This document shows positions 11,301 to 20,678 of a stretch of 64,000 bases of DNA, in pieces (positions within the stretch are counted from its first letter, which is position 1; each line of letters begins with the position of its first letter). Made by a program: the position numbers and the translations under genes. This DNA comes from Aradus depressus (Eukaryota > Arthropoda > Insecta > Hemiptera > Aradidae). The notes under the pieces are model-generated. The model did no database searches. It worked only from the letters and a program-made list of their open reading frames with translations, and was not told the origin of the DNA. The DNA lies in assembly GCA_963662175.1 (NCBI GenBank), contig OY759224.1:18981489-19045488 (forward strand), read 5' to 3'.

Positions 11301-14300
11301 ATTATTTTCGAATGAATGTTAAGTAAATTCACTAAGTAATATGATGTATCAGTCCAACATAGAATTTATTTTAACCACAACAAGTTTCGTCAGTCAAAAT
11401 GACATCTTCAGGTGGTGAATCTTATTGGAGAAGAGGTCAAAGGACAGGTGTTCATCTGGTCCCTGATATGTACCCTACTTATTACTTATTTAACAAGTAA
11501 GTTCACTACATCTGCCTAACACCAAGAAATATAATGTTTAAATATTTATTTGCATGTATATAGAGTGTAAAAATGAACTCCCCTTTGATCTATTAATCAG
11601 TGTTCAGTTAGAAACCACACTACTATAAGTTACTAACCTACTTAAAGTTACTAACCTGTTTAAAATTACTAACCTGCTTAGGTAACCTGGTATGAAAGAC
11701 ATGACAATTCTTTCATTTGCCACTCAGACTAAATCCATCAAATGAACGAATTCTTTTGAATTTTTTTTATTGCACTACAAATAACGCAAGCAGTGTATGT
11801 GACCACTAAAAGCCTCGTATAATTTCATTATGAATAATTGACAAAATATAATATTCAATAACAAAAATGTATAAATAAATGTTTTATTAAACATGTAGGA
11901 GAATGGAAAGCGGATGAAAGACATGGCTATGGAGCATACTATTATCCGAATGGTGACATCTTTGAAGGACAGTGGAGATCTGGAGTTCGGGAAGGTCTGG
12001 GTGTCTACATTTTCAAAGAGTCGGGGATCAAGTACATGGGAACATGGAGAGAAGGGAAAATGGATGGTCCAGGACAGTTGATAACCAACGCTTACAGATT
12101 CCATGGAATATGGAAGGATGATTTGGTAAAAACTAGTCATTAATATACAGGAAATTTGGTGGATTTAACTAGCAATAGCTTGTAATATCCCTGCATATTC
12201 TGGTTATAAAGCATGGACAGTCTCTCGAGCCCGAAGGTTAGAAATAGACTTTAGTCGTCCTAGACCAGGAAGTGAAGTCGCCAGTAAGAGGGCTAAAGAG
12301 CAAGATGGCGGCTGTTCTAAAAATGGGGGCCTGCGGAGTAGAGGCAGAGATGGGCATAATCATTATCAATGATTACGATTACGATTAAAATTAAAAAATT
12401 GGGTGATTACTTGATTACACGTTGTAATCACGGTCATGATTATGATTGTAATCGAGTAATCATGTAATCATAATCACAATGTACACATAATTATACAGCG
12501 CAAATCATCACCTTCGATTTCCTTTAATTTTAAATTGTTTTATTTTTTACACTAATAAGTTTTTTTTTAAGTTTTTTACGTAACCAAAGCGCTATTACCA
12601 TTTTTTTAAATTTGGTACCCACGAAATCCCAAAATTGTGATTACATGATTACTTGATTATGATTACGTGATTATGATTGTATGATTACATGATTGCAATT
12701 GTAATCACGATTTCCGATTACGATTATAATCATGTAATCATGTTTAATTTTAGCTAGATTCACAGTGCGATAGTATCAAGTATAAAATAGCAATGATGTT
12801 TAAGTTTTATTTTCTCTGGTAATCATATAATCATTGATTACGATTATGCCCATCTCATGGCTCCCAGACATGCAAGTGAGGAATTGTTCAAAGTGATGGG
12901 GTGGGTTGGGAGGTTTGCCACAGGAAAACCTGCGAAGGGGTGCACCCATGAGCTTTTGGGAGGGGGCCCTGGCTACGCTTTTGAATGGCTATGACATGGA
13001 ATCAATGGTAAAGGCAGACTTGGCTCAGAAAAAACAAACTTGGGGAGGGAGACTGGATCAGATTGAATAAGACCTGGTTCAGTGGTTAAGGTTGGGTTTC
13101 TATGGTTTGAATCGTCGATCTATAGGAGGAAAAATTGTCAATGAATCACTGGCAAAGTACTTCCCCAACGGGAATTAATCAACTACATTTTCGCCTACCT
13201 CAGGATTTACTGATTTGGTTGAAAATCAATAGTCTGAATCAGAAACTTCTGAATCATCACATGTTGATATATTATACGCAGGTAGTTAGTTATTCGAGAT
13301 TTTGTGTTAGCCCAGGGCATTAACTAAAGGGTCATTCATAAATTACGTAAGGCATTTAGGCGGGGGGGGGGGGGGGGGATTAGCTAAATATTACTAATTC
13401 TTACTATAGGGGAGGGGGGTAAAGAATTTGATCTTATGTAAGTTTCTGAATTTAAAATCTACTATTTTCGCGCTAAGAAATGGCGCTATTGGATAAATTG
13501 AATCCTACAGAAATCATATGGTCTCAGTACTTCTAGACATTTTTTTATTCTATTGTCTCGCTGACTAGAGATTTCCCTATTGCTTGAATTTTGAAAAATA
13601 ATTGTCATTTTAGTATCATTTATTTATTATACCTGACATGTCTGGATATTTACATCGACTATTATTTAAAGCTTGGGTACAAGCTGCTCAAACTGTCTTT
13701 TATTTTATCAATACGATCATTTCTTACGAAAATTTCTTATCAAGGGGTGGGGGGGGGGGGGGGGGGTAGTTGAATTCTTATAATATCTTACAATAGGGGG
13801 AGAGGGTCAAATTAGCTTTAAAAAAGCCTTACGTAATTTATGAATGGCCCCTAAGATCATATCGCCGCTTTTCTAACATCGCTCTGGTGGACCTAAATTT
13901 TGACTACCTAGGTTTATTCACCCAGGAGGTCTTAACCTGACATCGAACAGGCTCGGGACCATAGCTTAACATCCCATCCGAAAGATGGCTCATGGTTTTT
14001 TCACCTCTCAGAAAAAAACCTAAGGACTTCGCCAGTTTTCGAACCTGCGCTCTTGAGCTCAATAGGCAAACATGCTACTATATCGACACAGATCGCAGAA
14101 ATCTATTAGGAAATCATAACAATATATATGTTTTTTTTTTGTGTTTTCAGCCAATTGGAAGAGGAGTTTTCAACTTTAAAACTCAGGTTATGCAGCATGG
14201 ATATTATATCCATATAAGAGATCCGAAATTTGACCATGTAAGTGAAACAGAGGAAGGAACACCAGCAGAAGATGAAGAAGAACACAAGAAGAACATTGCC

Positions 14301-15568
14301 AAAGCCATTTTACCAATCTGGAGGCCTCGAGAGGTAACAAGGTTCTAATTTATTAATTTCTCTGTATACATTTTCCAAAAATTATCCATTATAAATTAAA
14401 TATAGATAGATAGGTTTTTGGAACTTCAAAACAAAATATAAAGGCCAAGTAGGTCTCCAAAATTATTTTATTTCAAGTATCACTTATAATTCGTTTATTC
14501 GGGTATCTTCAGAATGTATAATTTTTAATATGTATTATAATAAAACACAATATTATGTAATTACTGTATTATGTCAGATACTCGTTAAAGATCCCTACCC
14601 TAAGTGAATAAACATATAGGACTATCACAGAAGAGTCAGGCTCATGGTAGGCGACGAAAGAGCGCTCTGGTAGTATAGAATTATTCTATTTTTTGTTTGT
14701 TTATATACACATTTTTTTTGTGTCTTCATAAAAAATTTCGTTTTTTTACCAGACTGTAAATACGCAAATAAATAATTAATTTTATAATTGGCTATAGGTT
14801 TCAGCATACGATGCAGATCGTCTACCTCCAGAGCCCAAACCTTTTGAGTATCCACCATCGGACAGGTCCGAGTCCCCGCCGATTACACCCCCTCCGGAGG
14901 CTGAGGTCTACAAATATGACTTTTTCAAGGACATTGCTCAGTACGATCAGTATTATGTGGATGAAAAGAAGTTAATGGGCACTGATCAGTGGGACTCGGA
15001 GGTGCTGGCCAACAAGGATAAGGGTTTCTTGGGTATCGGCGACATGATGGAGGGGGAAGTGGTTACTGGGGAGGGTTACTCCCCTCCAGTCACTGATGCA
15101 CCCACTGAAGGTTAGTTTATTTATTTTGTTCAATTTTAGTTTCTTATACCTAAAGAGCTCAATAAACAAGTATCTGAGTGGAGATGGAGTGAGAGTTTTT
15201 AGGCTTAAGATGTGATGAACTAAGTAGGTGTAAATTAACAGTAAAATTGATGAGCAAAGAAGGTACTGTTGTTTATTTATTATATTTATTTATGTACAAA
15301 ATATATATGCCAAAAAAAATATAACTTTGATATGAGGAATGGCCAAAATATAGAACATATATATTGATCTTTACCAACATGTTGCGACTTTTCCTTTCTT
15401 TGCCAGCAACAAATTGGGGAACATGTTTTGCTCATATTGCCAACCCAGTTGCAGAGATGTCAAGTAAGATCTTGTAAAAAGCCTTTTCTAACGATATACT
15501 TGGTAATATTTACAGAAGAAACAGAGTCAGCTAGCGAGCCGCCCCAGATTGACGCAGCCGACGACTGA
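8254..15568 (+). CDS. RSPH1: RSPH1, radial spoke head 1 homolog (six exons)
   Basis: RSPH1 is a MORN-repeat protein of the radial spoke head, which links outer doublets to the central pair in 9+2 axonemes; in an arthropod this would mean sperm flagella. Exons are 8254-8325, 10152-10371, 11899-12125, 14151-14333, 14798-15110 and 15516-15568. All introns are GT..AG, phases agree across every junction, and the product is 355 aa (vertebrate RSPH1 is about 310). An acidic N-terminus ending DIIG runs into [16 protein letters not shown], closely matching the family start. About five MORN repeats follow (YEG, GxG and YxG spacings), then an HGYY segment and an acidic, proline-rich tail. The ATG at 8254 is the only start that joins in phase to exon 2. 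A polyadenylation signal AATAAA lies at 15670. Identification is by family resemblance; the gene model is inferred without transcripts. Confidence 0.93.
8441..9169. repeat. 215-bp tandem repeat, about 3.4 copies, RSPH1 intron 1
   Basis: Units begin CTAACTTGATAACTTAATCA at 8441, 8656, 8871 and 9086, with an exact 215-bp period and almost no divergence. Each full unit contains an inverted repeat (TTAGACTCAAGACAACTTA pairing with its complement). Confidence 0.92.
10152..10371 (+). CDS. RSPH1: RSPH1 exon 2 (MORN repeats 1-3)
   Basis: Acceptor AG at 10150-10151 and donor GTAAG at 10372. It encodes three MORN units beginning [14 protein letters not shown] and ending PDGSKYEG. It leaves one base (G) for the next exon. 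Confidence 0.93.
10393..10779. mobile_element. MITE copy 2, in RSPH1 intron 2
   Basis: Same family and length (387 bp) as 6729-7115, with the same inverted ends and a few substitutions. It begins only about 20 bp after the exon 2 donor. Confidence 0.88.
11374..11416 (-). ncRNA. Hammerhead-ribozyme-like motif, RSPH1 intron 2
   Basis: On the minus strand: stem I ACCAC/GUGGU; core CUGAAGA; stem II GUCA/UGAC; GAAA; a two-pair stem III (AC/GU, UU loop); U at the cleavage position. Resembles type I hammerheads of Penelope-like elements. Activity unknown. Confidence 0.55.
11899..12125 (+). CDS. RSPH1: RSPH1 exon 3 (MORN repeats, continued)
   Basis: Begins GA, completing the split glycine codon, then [19 protein letters not shown] and further MORN units (KYMGTW, FHGIW). 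Donor GTAAAA at 12126, phase 0. Confidence 0.93.
12346..12856. mobile_element. hAT-like MITE built of GATTAC-type repeats, RSPH1 intron 3
   Basis: Inverted ends GAGATGGGCATAATC. Both flanks of the interior are dominated by GATTAC/GTAATC words, so the whole element is a long imperfect palindrome. The TGGGCA-type terminus suggests hAT; no target duplication established. Confidence 0.7.
13328..13852. mobile_element. MITE with poly-G runs, RSPH1 intron 3
   Basis: Ends AGGGTCATTCATAAATTACG and inverted CGTAATTTATGAATGGCCCC. Two G-runs on the plus strand, 13362-13378 (17 G) and 13749-13766 (18 G). A SINE fragment abuts its right end. Confidence 0.75.
13854..14092 (-). repeat. SINE-1 copy, RSPH1 intron 3
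   Basis: Internally shortened, with the B box GTTCGAAAAC changed. Runs up to about 60 bp before the exon 4 acceptor. Confidence 0.7.
14151..14333 (+). CDS. RSPH1: RSPH1 exon 4
   Basis: Follows a T-rich tract and CAG at 14148-14150. Reads [19 protein letters not shown] and then an acidic stretch, corresponding to the vertebrate GxxxFxxxxxQHGEY region. Donor GTAACA at 14334. Confidence 0.9.
14573..14676 (+). repeat. SINE-1 fragment, RSPH1 intron 4
   Basis: GTCAGATACTCGTTAAAGAT through GAAAGAGCGCTCTGGTAGTA. Confidence 0.65.
14798..15110 (+). CDS. RSPH1: RSPH1 exon 5 (acidic, proline-rich tail)
   Basis: In phase with exon 4. It encodes a Pro/Glu/Asp-rich, low-conservation C-terminal region of 104 codons plus one base. 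Donor GTTAGT at 15111. Confidence 0.88.
15205..15360 (-). repeat. R600 fragment, RSPH1 intron 5
   Basis: GGCTTAAGATGTGATGAACT to GGCCAAAATATAG, matching the 3' third of R600. Confidence 0.65.
15516..15568 (+). CDS. RSPH1: RSPH1 exon 6 (stop codon)
   Basis: Short terminal exon completing a split Glu codon and ending IDAADD then TGA. AATAAA follows at 15670. Confidence 0.85.
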
Positions 15569-16447
15569 TCAACGTTGGCATACATCCTCTGAAAACTCGT
15601 CTGCTATTATTTTCATTTTTTATTTATTGGTTTTCGTTATTTAATACATTGATAACCTGTTTTTAAAAAAATAAACACTTTTTCTCTTGTATCGACTAAT
15701 TTATTTCCAATATTCATAATATTTACATTAAATACACTTTAATAATTACAGTCAATTTCACAGCTTTATAATTCTCTCATTTTTTTGGAGGATTTTACAA
15801 CCTAGTATTCATAAAAGTTTCAGGAATAATTCTCATCAATATGTAAAAATGTTTTAATAAAACTCAGTGAACATAACTTTTCGATGTTTCTCAATAATTC
15901 ATTAAAAAATGTATATCTAAATACCGTTATGGACATATGAATCACAAATATACGGTTCAAAAACAAAACGAATTCAGGCGTGTCAATCGAAAACCCTCAC
16001 ACTAATAACACAGTGCCCACCATACATAAACGACAGAACACTTTATAACGATCTGCTACAAACAGTACACCAAACAATACAAACTACTTACATACGGTTT
16101 TATAGCAAACTTAACACAAATACGTAAATTGGTTGAAGAGGAGGAGCCTCGACTTATTGCCATCTTCAATAATCTTCTTCATTAATATTTCTCAAAACTT
16201 GTTTTTATCACCTCGCTTTTACTATCCATGCATCAAAATTGTCTTTCAATTCATTTTTATTTATTTTATTATTTTTTTTTTAGTTATTATTTTTATTATT
16301 ATTATTTTCCCCCCTCTTATTGTGATATGCTCACAATTGCAATGTCCTCATAATTAAGATAAATTTTTGCCCCGAGGATCTACCACTGGGTGGCCTTCCT
16401 CTCACACGTCATTCACGCCATATCTATCTACTTGCACATCTTAGATC

Positions 16448-16802
16448 AGGAGTAGCCAACCCGCTGCCCGCCTTGAATAATTTTACGGCCCGCAAGATTA
16501 ATAACAATTTTACAAAATATGTTTTTGCACAGAACATGTGCAAATACACTCATTGAGATCGACTTGCAAAAGTTAAAGAGTTGAGAAACAAATATCTCAC
16601 TAATTAAATATTATTCCATCATTTCATTATTATCATTATATATTATCTATGTTTATACATGAATAATAATAAAAACAATAATAATAATTCATTCTTTTTT
16701 AAATTTTTACTCCAAAAAATTTTTTGTTATGGGTTCAAATCTAATATGGGGATATATAACTTTATATGGGGCCCGCAAGATCATTTGGGTTGGACACCCC
16801 AG
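16448..16802. mobile_element. hAT-like non-autonomous element
   Basis: Ends CAGGAGTAGCCAACCCGCTG and inverted GGCCCGCAAGATCATTTGGG TTGGACACCCC, the GGCCAACC..GGCCCG type of terminus known from hAT elements. A second right end of the same type is at 17100-17136, and a degraded left end lies near 42317. Confidence 0.6.
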
Positions 16803-16828
16803 CTCAACATTTATGTTGAATTATTCTT

Positions 16829-16985
16829 CACTCGTTAAAGACCTCTGCCCTAGGTTAAAAAAAAATTAGTGCAGGCAAAATTTAGGACTACCATAGTAGT
16901 GTTGGGCTCATGTCCGCCAGAGTGACGAAAGAGAGCTCTGGTATTTGGCGATATGACCTTGTAGTTAAACCCCAGGATGACTCAA
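16829..16985 (+). repeat. SINE-1 fragment (3' part)
   Basis: Starts in the ACTCGTTAAAGACC segment, through TAGGACTACCATAGTAG and the GACGAAAGAG..CTCTGGTA motif to the tail. It lies between two hAT-type termini. Confidence 0.7.
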
Positions 16986-17224
16986 AAAAACAAATTACAG
17001 TGAAACTTATCTTTTTGGACAATTGTGTCTTGGTCCCGGCTAAAATCATAGTAAATCGATGCATATTATCGATGCGGGATTATAATGCATTTACAAAGTA
17101 GCCCGCAAGATCATTTGGGTTGGCCATCCCTGTCTTAGATGCTGTTTATTGCATCCTTATAAATAAGACAAAAAAAAAAAAATTACTCATAAACAATAAT
17201 GCTAACTATCCCATAATTTAGAAG

Positions 17225-17563
17225 GTATTGAGAAAGATATACGGCCCTACCCCAGAGGGGGATAGATGGAGGATACGGGGGGAGGGACCTGTACAAGAGC
17301 CCGGACTTGGTGGCCTTAGTGAAGCAGGGGCGGCTCCAATGCCTGGGACATTTACAGAGGATGGAGCCAGACAGATTGCCGAGGAAGATACTGGAAGGAC
17401 ACCCGGGAGGACAAAGAAGAAGAGGTAGACCCCGCTTACGTTGCTGGAGGACGACCTCAGAATGATGGGTGTGAGAAGATGGAGACGGGAGGCCGAGGAT
17501 AGAGTAGAATGGCGGAAGATTGTTGCGGAGGCCCAGGTTCTACACGGACCGTAGCGCCAGGGA
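17225..17563 (+). pseudogene. Non-LTR retrotransposon (LINE) RT C-terminal fragment
   Basis: Reads LRKIYGPTPEGDRWRIRG, then after a frameshift RDLYKSPDLVALVKQGRLQC LGHLQRM and GGQRRRGRPRLR, then after a second shift LLEDDLRMMGVRRWRREAED and EWRKIVAEAQ to a stop. This is the very common C-terminal tail of arthropod LINE ORF2. Broken by two frameshifts. Confidence 0.8.
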
Positions 17564-18057
17564 AATCAAACCAAACCATCCCATAATTTATTTGCTGTTG
17601 TGGATCAATTAGCTTTCTTATGTATGCACAATTAATGAAATATTGATAAATATCTAACGATGTTATATTTATTGACTTGTATGAAAAACATTTTTAATCA
17701 ATTTTTCGTTTAAAAACCAAAACATTGGAAGAATTATAAAGCTCTGAAAATAATATTATATATATATATATATATATTTAGAATCTCCTTACACAACTCA
17801 ATGGTAATTATATACCATTATATTTATAATTTCAATATATAATTTGCAGAATATAAAAATAAATAAATTATACTAAACTAGTCCCAATTTCAATATATTC
17901 GTAGATATATAGATATATTTAGGCTGACTTGTCTTGCTATATTGTCAGTTAATAAATGTATTTTTATCTCTACGTCTAAGTATAGAGATTATTTACACAG
18001 GAATAAATAAATATATATCCATCGTTTTGAAGGCAAATTTCTCCAACCATCTCCATT

Positions 18058-18448
18058 CTTACTTCTCCCACTATACGAAGTATAGGAAAAGTTATGTAAT
18101 CGGTCAACGATTCTATTCTCCAAAAATGAAAAAAATTATTATATATATTCACAGATATATATAATTATATATATCTGTGTGTATGTGTAAACAACAACAC
18201 CACATAGCATACATTTATCGTCACCCTAAGAACGACACCCATTGATTTTCAGCCAAATCGGTCAATGGGAAAGGGAGGATTATGGCGGGAGGCTTAACAC
18301 ATGAAACTATAATAAGTGCCATTGTAATCGACACAAAATTTAGTATGAGGATTCAGAAGCCCTTGCATAAGTCAAATATAAATTTTTTAGCCAAAACCAT
18401 CGATTGGTTTTGCAGGAAGAGCAACAATTTAATTAATTCGCTATGAGG
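18058..18448 (+). repeat. ACTTCCCC family repeat, near-complete copy
   Basis: Begins TACTTCTCCCACTATACGAA and ends CGCTATGAGGAAGTA, so the ends are roughly inverted. The interior has TTTTCAGCCAAATCGGTCAA and TAGTATGAGGATTCAGAAGC. Confidence 0.7.
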
Positions 18449-18873
18449 AAGTACAATTCCCGGTGATTCTTCTCTATTTTGATAGTTTTTTTTATATGAA
18501 ACTTAGAGCAAAATCTTACCGAAATGGAAGCTAGCAAATCTCCGACTGCATGGATTTTGCACATTCTTAATGAAACAATGACCTTTCTACGACTTGCATA
18601 TTAATTATAAAGCTTTGGTAATTAAACATTAAAAAAAGGAATAATAAACTGACGTCAGTAAATCGACACATCATAAAATAAAGAAGCCAGCGGATATCGA
18701 ATCAGAAATGCCATCCCACTGCACAGCGCCTGGAAAATGTTAAGATAACAATTAAAATCAATAATAATATTTATTTCTGTTATAACATAACATGGTAATT
18801 GGATACATACAATTGTGTATAAGTCAAAATAGCTTATATATTATAGTTAGTTACTTATTATGACACACTTACG

Positions 18874-19013
18874 TATTATTAACTACGAGGTCATATCGCC
18901 TGCTACCAGAGCGTTTTTTCGTCGCTCCAAAACCTAAGAGACTTCGGCCGGGTTTCGAACCCGCGATCTTGAGCTCAGTAGACTAGCACGCTACCTCTAA
19001 GCTATCGGCGTGC
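18874..19013 (-). repeat. SINE-1 copy with internal deletion
   Basis: Contains intact A- and B-box regions and the extreme 3' end; the central body is missing. Confidence 0.7.
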
Positions 19014-19094
19014 TCAGATACTATAAATATATAAATAAATAAAACAAACTTCAACAAAAGTATTGTATATTTCACAGAACTTGTATACAACTGA

Positions 19095-19741
19095 GGGTGT
19101 CGATAGCTCCGAGTTAGAGCAAGCTAGCCAACAAAGCTCAAGATCGCGGGTTTGAAACCCGGCCGAGGTTCTTAGGTTTTTTTATCGGGATGGTGAAAAA
19201 GCCTTTAACACGCCGTCCTTCGAATAGGCCGTTAAGCGATGTTCCTGAGCTGTGCGATGTCAACTACTCGTTAAAGATCCCTCTACCCTAGATGCATAAA
19301 CCTAGAGGGCGCCGGTAGCTCAATGGTATGCGTTTTTGTCTTCTGAGCTCAATAACGTGGGTTCGAAACCCGATCGAGCCCCTTCGTTTATTTTATCTGG
19401 GAGGTAAAATAAACTTAAACGTCCTTCGGATGGAACGTTAAGCGATGGTCCCGAGCCTGTACTCGTTAAAGACCACTGCCCTAGGTGAATAAAAATTTAG
19501 GGTAGGCAACATTTAGGACTCCCACAGTAGAGTCGGGCTCATGTCCATCAGAGTGACGAAAGAGCGCTCTGATAGTCGGCGATATGACCTCATAGTTAAA
19601 GCCTAACCTAAACCTAACCTAACCATAAACGTAGATAGGCAAAATTTAGAACTTCCACAGTAGAGTCGGCTCATGTCCACCAGAGTGACGAAAGAGCGCG
19701 CGGGTAGTAGTTAAAGCCCAGGTATGAGTCATAGTAACTAC
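19095..19741 (+). repeat. SINE-1 copy split by another SINE-1
   Basis: 5' part at 19095-19305 and 3' part from 19624 to 19741. The split is a nested insertion of the same family. Confidence 0.8.
19306..19623 (+). repeat. SINE-1 copy nested in a SINE-1
   Basis: Head AGGGCGCCGGTAGCTCAATG, B box GGTTCGAAACCC, tail CCTAACCTAAACCTAACC. Flanked by CATAAACCTAG (19295) and CATAAACGTAG (19624), an 11-bp target duplication with one change. Confidence 0.85.
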
Positions 19742-20431
19742 ATAACATATTAGCTAAAACTATCGATGGATTTTAGGAATATTTATTAATTCATGATGAG
19801 GAAGTACATTGCCTTTTTTTCTCAAAATAATGTCAATTAAATACATACGCTGGACTATTACTAGTGCCGCAAGATTGAGCTATTTGACAATCGTCACTCT
19901 CCAGGTTGCCATCGATCTCTGAGTTCCATAAAGACTCAAATGTTGACTATTAATGCACATAGATTCGTGCCTTATGTGAATGAGGGGTGCGCTCTTGTGT
20001 CAGACCCAGGAACTACAAGTTGCGCATGCGTCTTGTTTCCGAGCGTAATAGTGTTTTTGAATTGGCTTTTTTTTTCGTTCAGAGTCTGGCTAGTGCTGAT
20101 GGTCAGTGTTTCAGCCACTCTATACTTGGGGCAATTAGGTGTGTGCAATGAATACAGTCCACGAGCTAAATAAGAATTAGGCTCAATCCAGTTCATGTAG
20201 GATTAGTGCATCCAGGCCCTATAAAATTTAATTCAAATCCATCCAGGATTTTACATTTGGTTCTCCGGCCGGATTTTTCCACCGGAACATCTTATTATTT
20301 TCTACCACGAATTATGAATTGTTATCAGGGTGGATTTGACATATAGTTATGAGTACAAACTTCATTTGTGTGCATATACTCAAGTATATTTAAGTATGTA
20401 TTCTTTGAAGTTTTGTCCTTATTTCATATAA
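19742..20431. other. Downstream flank of DPAGT1, no gene assigned
   Basis: Includes small overlapping open frames on both strands (about 19940-20196) with no recognisable domain. A possible DPAGT1 last exon was sought here without success. Confidence 0.4.
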
Positions 20432-20678
20432 TCATATAACATTGACAACCTGTATGATAAGTAGAGCTGTGGTGAGTTGAGCTTCATGCATTGGACCAAA
20501 CTTGATGAGAACAAAATTGATGATGGTCATATTGTTCATCTGGATCATATTGCCATCCGTCTCCACCCTGGCCAGCCTCAGTTTGTCCACTACCTTAATA
20601 ATAAGACGTCCCAAGACGCCAACTTCACTCTCTTTAACCTGTACAACGCTTGGTTCTAGAAGACCTGACTTTGCTAAC
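20432..20678 (-). CDS. DPAGT1: DPAGT1 exon 6 (C-terminal region)
   Basis: Acceptor TTTCCAG. Completes Arg, then a variable segment, [18 protein letters not shown] and the conserved [21 protein letters not shown] is reached after VVNVI. The human protein continues about 20 residues past the equivalent of LLIIQ, so either this is a short terminus or the GT at 20449-20448 is a donor to an unseen exon. Confidence 0.85.

Noticed and set aside
16133..16357. Phe/Ile-rich 74-codon frame
   Set aside because: Arises from T-rich low-complexity sequence.
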